The notes under the pieces were generated by a model. That model saw only the letters and a program-made list of their open reading frames with translations, made no database searches and was not told the origin of the DNA. Of a stretch of 64,000 bases of DNA, positions 62,132 through 64,000 are shown one piece after another (positions within the stretch are counted from its first letter, which is position 1; each line of letters begins with the position of its first letter). Where the stretch lies: NCBI GenBank assembly GCA_902548405.1, contig CACCRN010000006.1, positions 1-64,000 on the forward strand, written 5' to 3'. The stretch comes from an uncultured Pelagibacteraceae bacterium (lineage in GTDB: Bacteria > Pseudomonadota > Alphaproteobacteria > Pelagibacterales > Pelagibacteraceae). A program made the translations under genes and the position numbers.

Positions 62132-64000
62132 TGTTAACCCAATTTGTAACAATACTAATTATCGTTTCGGTTATTGGATGCGTTCTTTATGGAAGAAGAT
62201 TAATCAGAACTGAAAAAGTAGATGCTGTTTTTGGTAACCCAGAAAGAGCTAAAGGTGGAACGCACTGGGTAATTGTTGGTAGTAGTGCGATCTTGATGCT
62301 ATGGCTTTATTATTCATGGGATATAGCAAAAGGTTTTTATCCAAAATCAGCAAATGAATTATGCCAGGTTGCGAAAATCAATGAATCATTATTAGGTTTA
62401 AAATATCAGTTCCCTATTGAAGAAAGAGAGTTCAAAAGTACATCGATCATTAAAATTGAAAATAAAAATCTTGTAAAAATTGCAAATGAAATAAAAGGAT
62501 CTCCAGATCTAAATGATCAACAAAAAACAATTCTTGTAAGCTACATTGATAGAACTTCTAAATTAATTCCACTGTTAACAAGTGAAGAATTAATGGAAAT
62601 TGATACCAAAATTAAACTTCAAGAAATAACGGAGGAAATAAAACTTCTAAGTTCTAATTTCCAAAAGAAAGATTATCCCTTTGAGACAGATGCACAAAAA
62701 ACTGAAAGACAAAAACTTATTGATGAACAAGGTGGTTGGGGAATTACTACAATAGATTCTGGAAGCGGTTCTATTGAAAATACAATTGAAATACCAACTG
62801 CACCTCAAACAAATAAAGGTTTAAAATTTCATGCAGCTGCAGCAGAATTAAAAAAAATTGATGACAAGTTTTTTAAATTAAAAAACCATAACCCACCTTT
62901 CAAAAGCTCAATTAAACAACTTAAAGATGACATTAAAGCTTACAGAAAAGGTTTGGATGATAGTGAAGAAATAGCATCTGACTATGCAAAAAATATTGTT
63001 AAAATTGCAAGAAGAATAGAGTTTGCAAGTATCTACCCTCCAAATGCATTAAATGAAATGCAAGCAGCAATCATAGAATTTGATGAGTTACAAAATAAAG
63101 AACAAGCTGGATTAAGATTAATCGATATACTTTTATTTCCTGCTGGAACAATTGTAGCAAGTGGACCTACTTGTTCAGAGCAAGGTTCTGGCAGATGGTT
63201 ACCTAAACCATCTGATACTTTTAATAAGTTTGTATTGATGTCTAAACCAAGTGTTGGATACAAAAATGTTCCTCTTTTATGGATTGAAATGGTTGATGTA
63301 AGTAAAATGATTGGCTTCGTTTTACCAGATTGGATAGCTGATATTTTGCCTGGTGAATATCCAGTTCATACAAAAGATGGAATAGTTAAAGAAAACTTTA
63401 AAAGTAATGTTTTAAAAGTTGTTACTGGTGACTTTAAATTATTCAAAGTTCCTGTTCCATACGGACATATCTGGGACTCTTTTATGCGGGTATTTTTGGG
63501 ATTAGTGTTTGGTATTATTATTGGTGTTCCATTAGGATTGTTTATGGGTCTTAATAGATTTGCAAAAGGTTTCTTTGATCCATTAATTGAACTTTATAGA
63601 CCGGTTCCCCCACTTGCTTGGGCTCCATTAATTATTTCTGTACTTGGAATTGATAACTCTGGAAAAATATTTTTATTATTTATGGTCTCTTTATCTATTA
63701 TGATTATTTCAGCAAGAGCTGGAGCATCAGGAACTCAATTATCAAAAATTCATGCTGCTCACTCACTAGGAGCTACAAAAAAACAAATCTTAAGATATGT
63801 AATCTTCCCAAATTCTCTTCCAGAAATTTTAACTGGAATTAGAGTTGCAGTTGGTATGTGTTGGGGAACACTAGTTGCAGCAGAATTTTTAGCAGGAACA
63901 ACAGGTATTGGTTTTGTTGAAAACGTTGCTAAAAAATACTTCCAGTACGAAGTTATTTGGATAACGATATTTATTATGGGTCTTCTTGGTTTATTATTCG
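62131..64000 (+). CDS. tauC: TauC-type ABC permease with large N-terminal extension, 3' end beyond window
   Basis: An open frame of at least 623 codons. The last ~180 residues are a normal SsuC/TauC permease: VPYGHIWDSFMRVFLGLVFGIIIGVPLGLFMGLN, YRPVPPLAWAPLIISVLGI and the EAA loop IHAAHSLGATKKQILRYVIFPNSLPEILTGIRVAVG. The first ~440 residues are extra: two membrane segments near residues 3-21 and 47-68, then a long soluble, charged and helix-rich region ending in GPTCSEQGSGRWLPKPSDTFNKF and FVLPDWIADILPGEYP. Family permeases are ~260 aa. The extension has no domain I recognise. I verified that the frame is open throughout. Confidence 0.85.
   Translation, partial: MLTQFVTILIIVSVIGCVLYGRRLIRTEKVDAVFGNPERAKGGTHWVIVGSSAILMLWLYYSWDIAKGFYPKSANELCQVAKINESLLGLKYQFPIEEREFKSTSIIKIENKNLVKIANEIKGSPDLNDQQKTILVSYIDRTSKLIPLLTSEELMEIDTKIKLQEITEEIKLLSSNFQKKDYPFETDAQKTERQKLIDEQGGWGITTIDSGSGSIENTIEIPTAPQTNKGLKFHAAAAELKKIDDKFFKLKNHNPPFKSSIKQLKDDIKAYRKGLDDSEEIASDYAKNIVKIARRIEFASIYPPNALNEMQAAIIEFDELQNKEQAGLRLIDILLFPAGTIVASGPTCSEQGSGRWLPKPSDTFNKFVLMSKPSVGYKNVPLLWIEMVDVSKMIGFVLPDWIADILPGEYPVHTKDGIVKENFKSNVLKVVTGDFKLFKVPVPYGHIWDSFMRVFLGLVFGIIIGVPLGLFMGLNRFAKGFFDPLIELYRPVPPLAWAPLIISVLGIDNSGKIFLLFMVSLSIMIISARAGASGTQLSKIHAAHSLGATKKQILRYVIFPNSLPEILTGIRVAVGMCWGTLVAAEFLAGTTGIGFVENVAKKYFQYEVIWITIFIMGLLGLLF

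Noticed and set aside
1..64000. CRISPR array, insertion sequence or rRNA
   Set aside because: Read for spaced direct repeats, transposase motifs and rRNA segments; only the island repeats described above were found.

Overview
This window looks like part of a SAR11-type (Pelagibacterales) alphaproteobacterial genome. That reading rests on the very AT-rich sequence, start and stop codons that overlap or nearly touch, divergent genes with only 11-20 bp between starts, and the typical marine gene set: dimethylglycine oxidation, a taurine-type ABC transporter with aminotransferase and alanine dehydrogenase, TctABC transporters, a methylcitrate cycle and a polyol ABC transporter. No 16S rRNA is present, so the assignment is inference.

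Layout. 1-2.5 kb: the 3' part of glmS is cut by the window edge, followed by a GlmU reduced to its acetyltransferase half, with a divergent gph. 2.5-6 kb: prpDBC, the methylcitrate cycle. 6-9.7 kb: a methyltransferase and nrdBA on the minus strand. 9.8-12.4 kb: a phosphohexomutase and a long E/K/R-rich helical protein. 12.5-16.6 kb: a minus-strand run of MFS, rpoZ, dusA, TauE/SafE and HIT genes. 16.6-18.1 kb: a beta-hydroxyacid dehydrogenase and a flavin-type split-barrel protein. 18.2-26.8 kb: a polyol (mannitol/sorbitol-type) regulon, with an inositol-monophosphatase family enzyme, Mak-like fructokinase, SorC regulator, binding protein, two permeases, mannitol 2-dehydrogenase and ATPase. Two matching operator-like sites tie it together. 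26.9-30.2 kb: small metabolic genes, a GT4 and an EamA transporter.

30.2-40.9 kb: two tripartite tricarboxylate transporters (one classical TctABC, one with a TctA-TctB fusion) flank a frameshifted IclR regulator. Next to them are a TcuA-like flavoprotein, an AbrB-type membrane protein and a PrpF/GalD isomerase. 40.9-42.2 kb: a GT9 and a DUF6165 protein. 42.2-48.9 kb: one long minus-strand run of mtnP, mtnA, a class II aldolase, a speD-speE fusion, an amino-acid ABC transporter without its ATPase and a PhyH dioxygenase; apt is divergent. Together these make spermidine, recycle its by-product methylthioadenosine and salvage the adenine.

49.5-51 kb: a TPR/2OG-oxygenase-like protein. 51.05-54.6 kb: a small genomic island at tRNA-Met, bounded by a perfect 47-bp duplication of the tRNA 3' part. 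It carries an arylsulfotransferase-like protein, pirin, an azoreductase, a 56-aa protein and an HxlR regulator, and contains several copies of an unusual repeat built of 11-bp-phased ATTG units. 54.6-64 kb: a DM13 protein, then dimethylglycine dehydrogenase, alanine dehydrogenase and an omega-aminotransferase, divergent from a tauABC-type transporter whose permease carries a roughly 440-residue N-terminal extension and runs off the window end.

The least explained structures are the tRNA-Met island with its phased repeats, the polyamine/methylthioadenosine operon, the enlarged TauC-type permease and the tricarboxylate cluster with its broken regulator. There is no gene-free stretch longer than about 300 bases; the longest are about 180-270 bp and are described under their sites.
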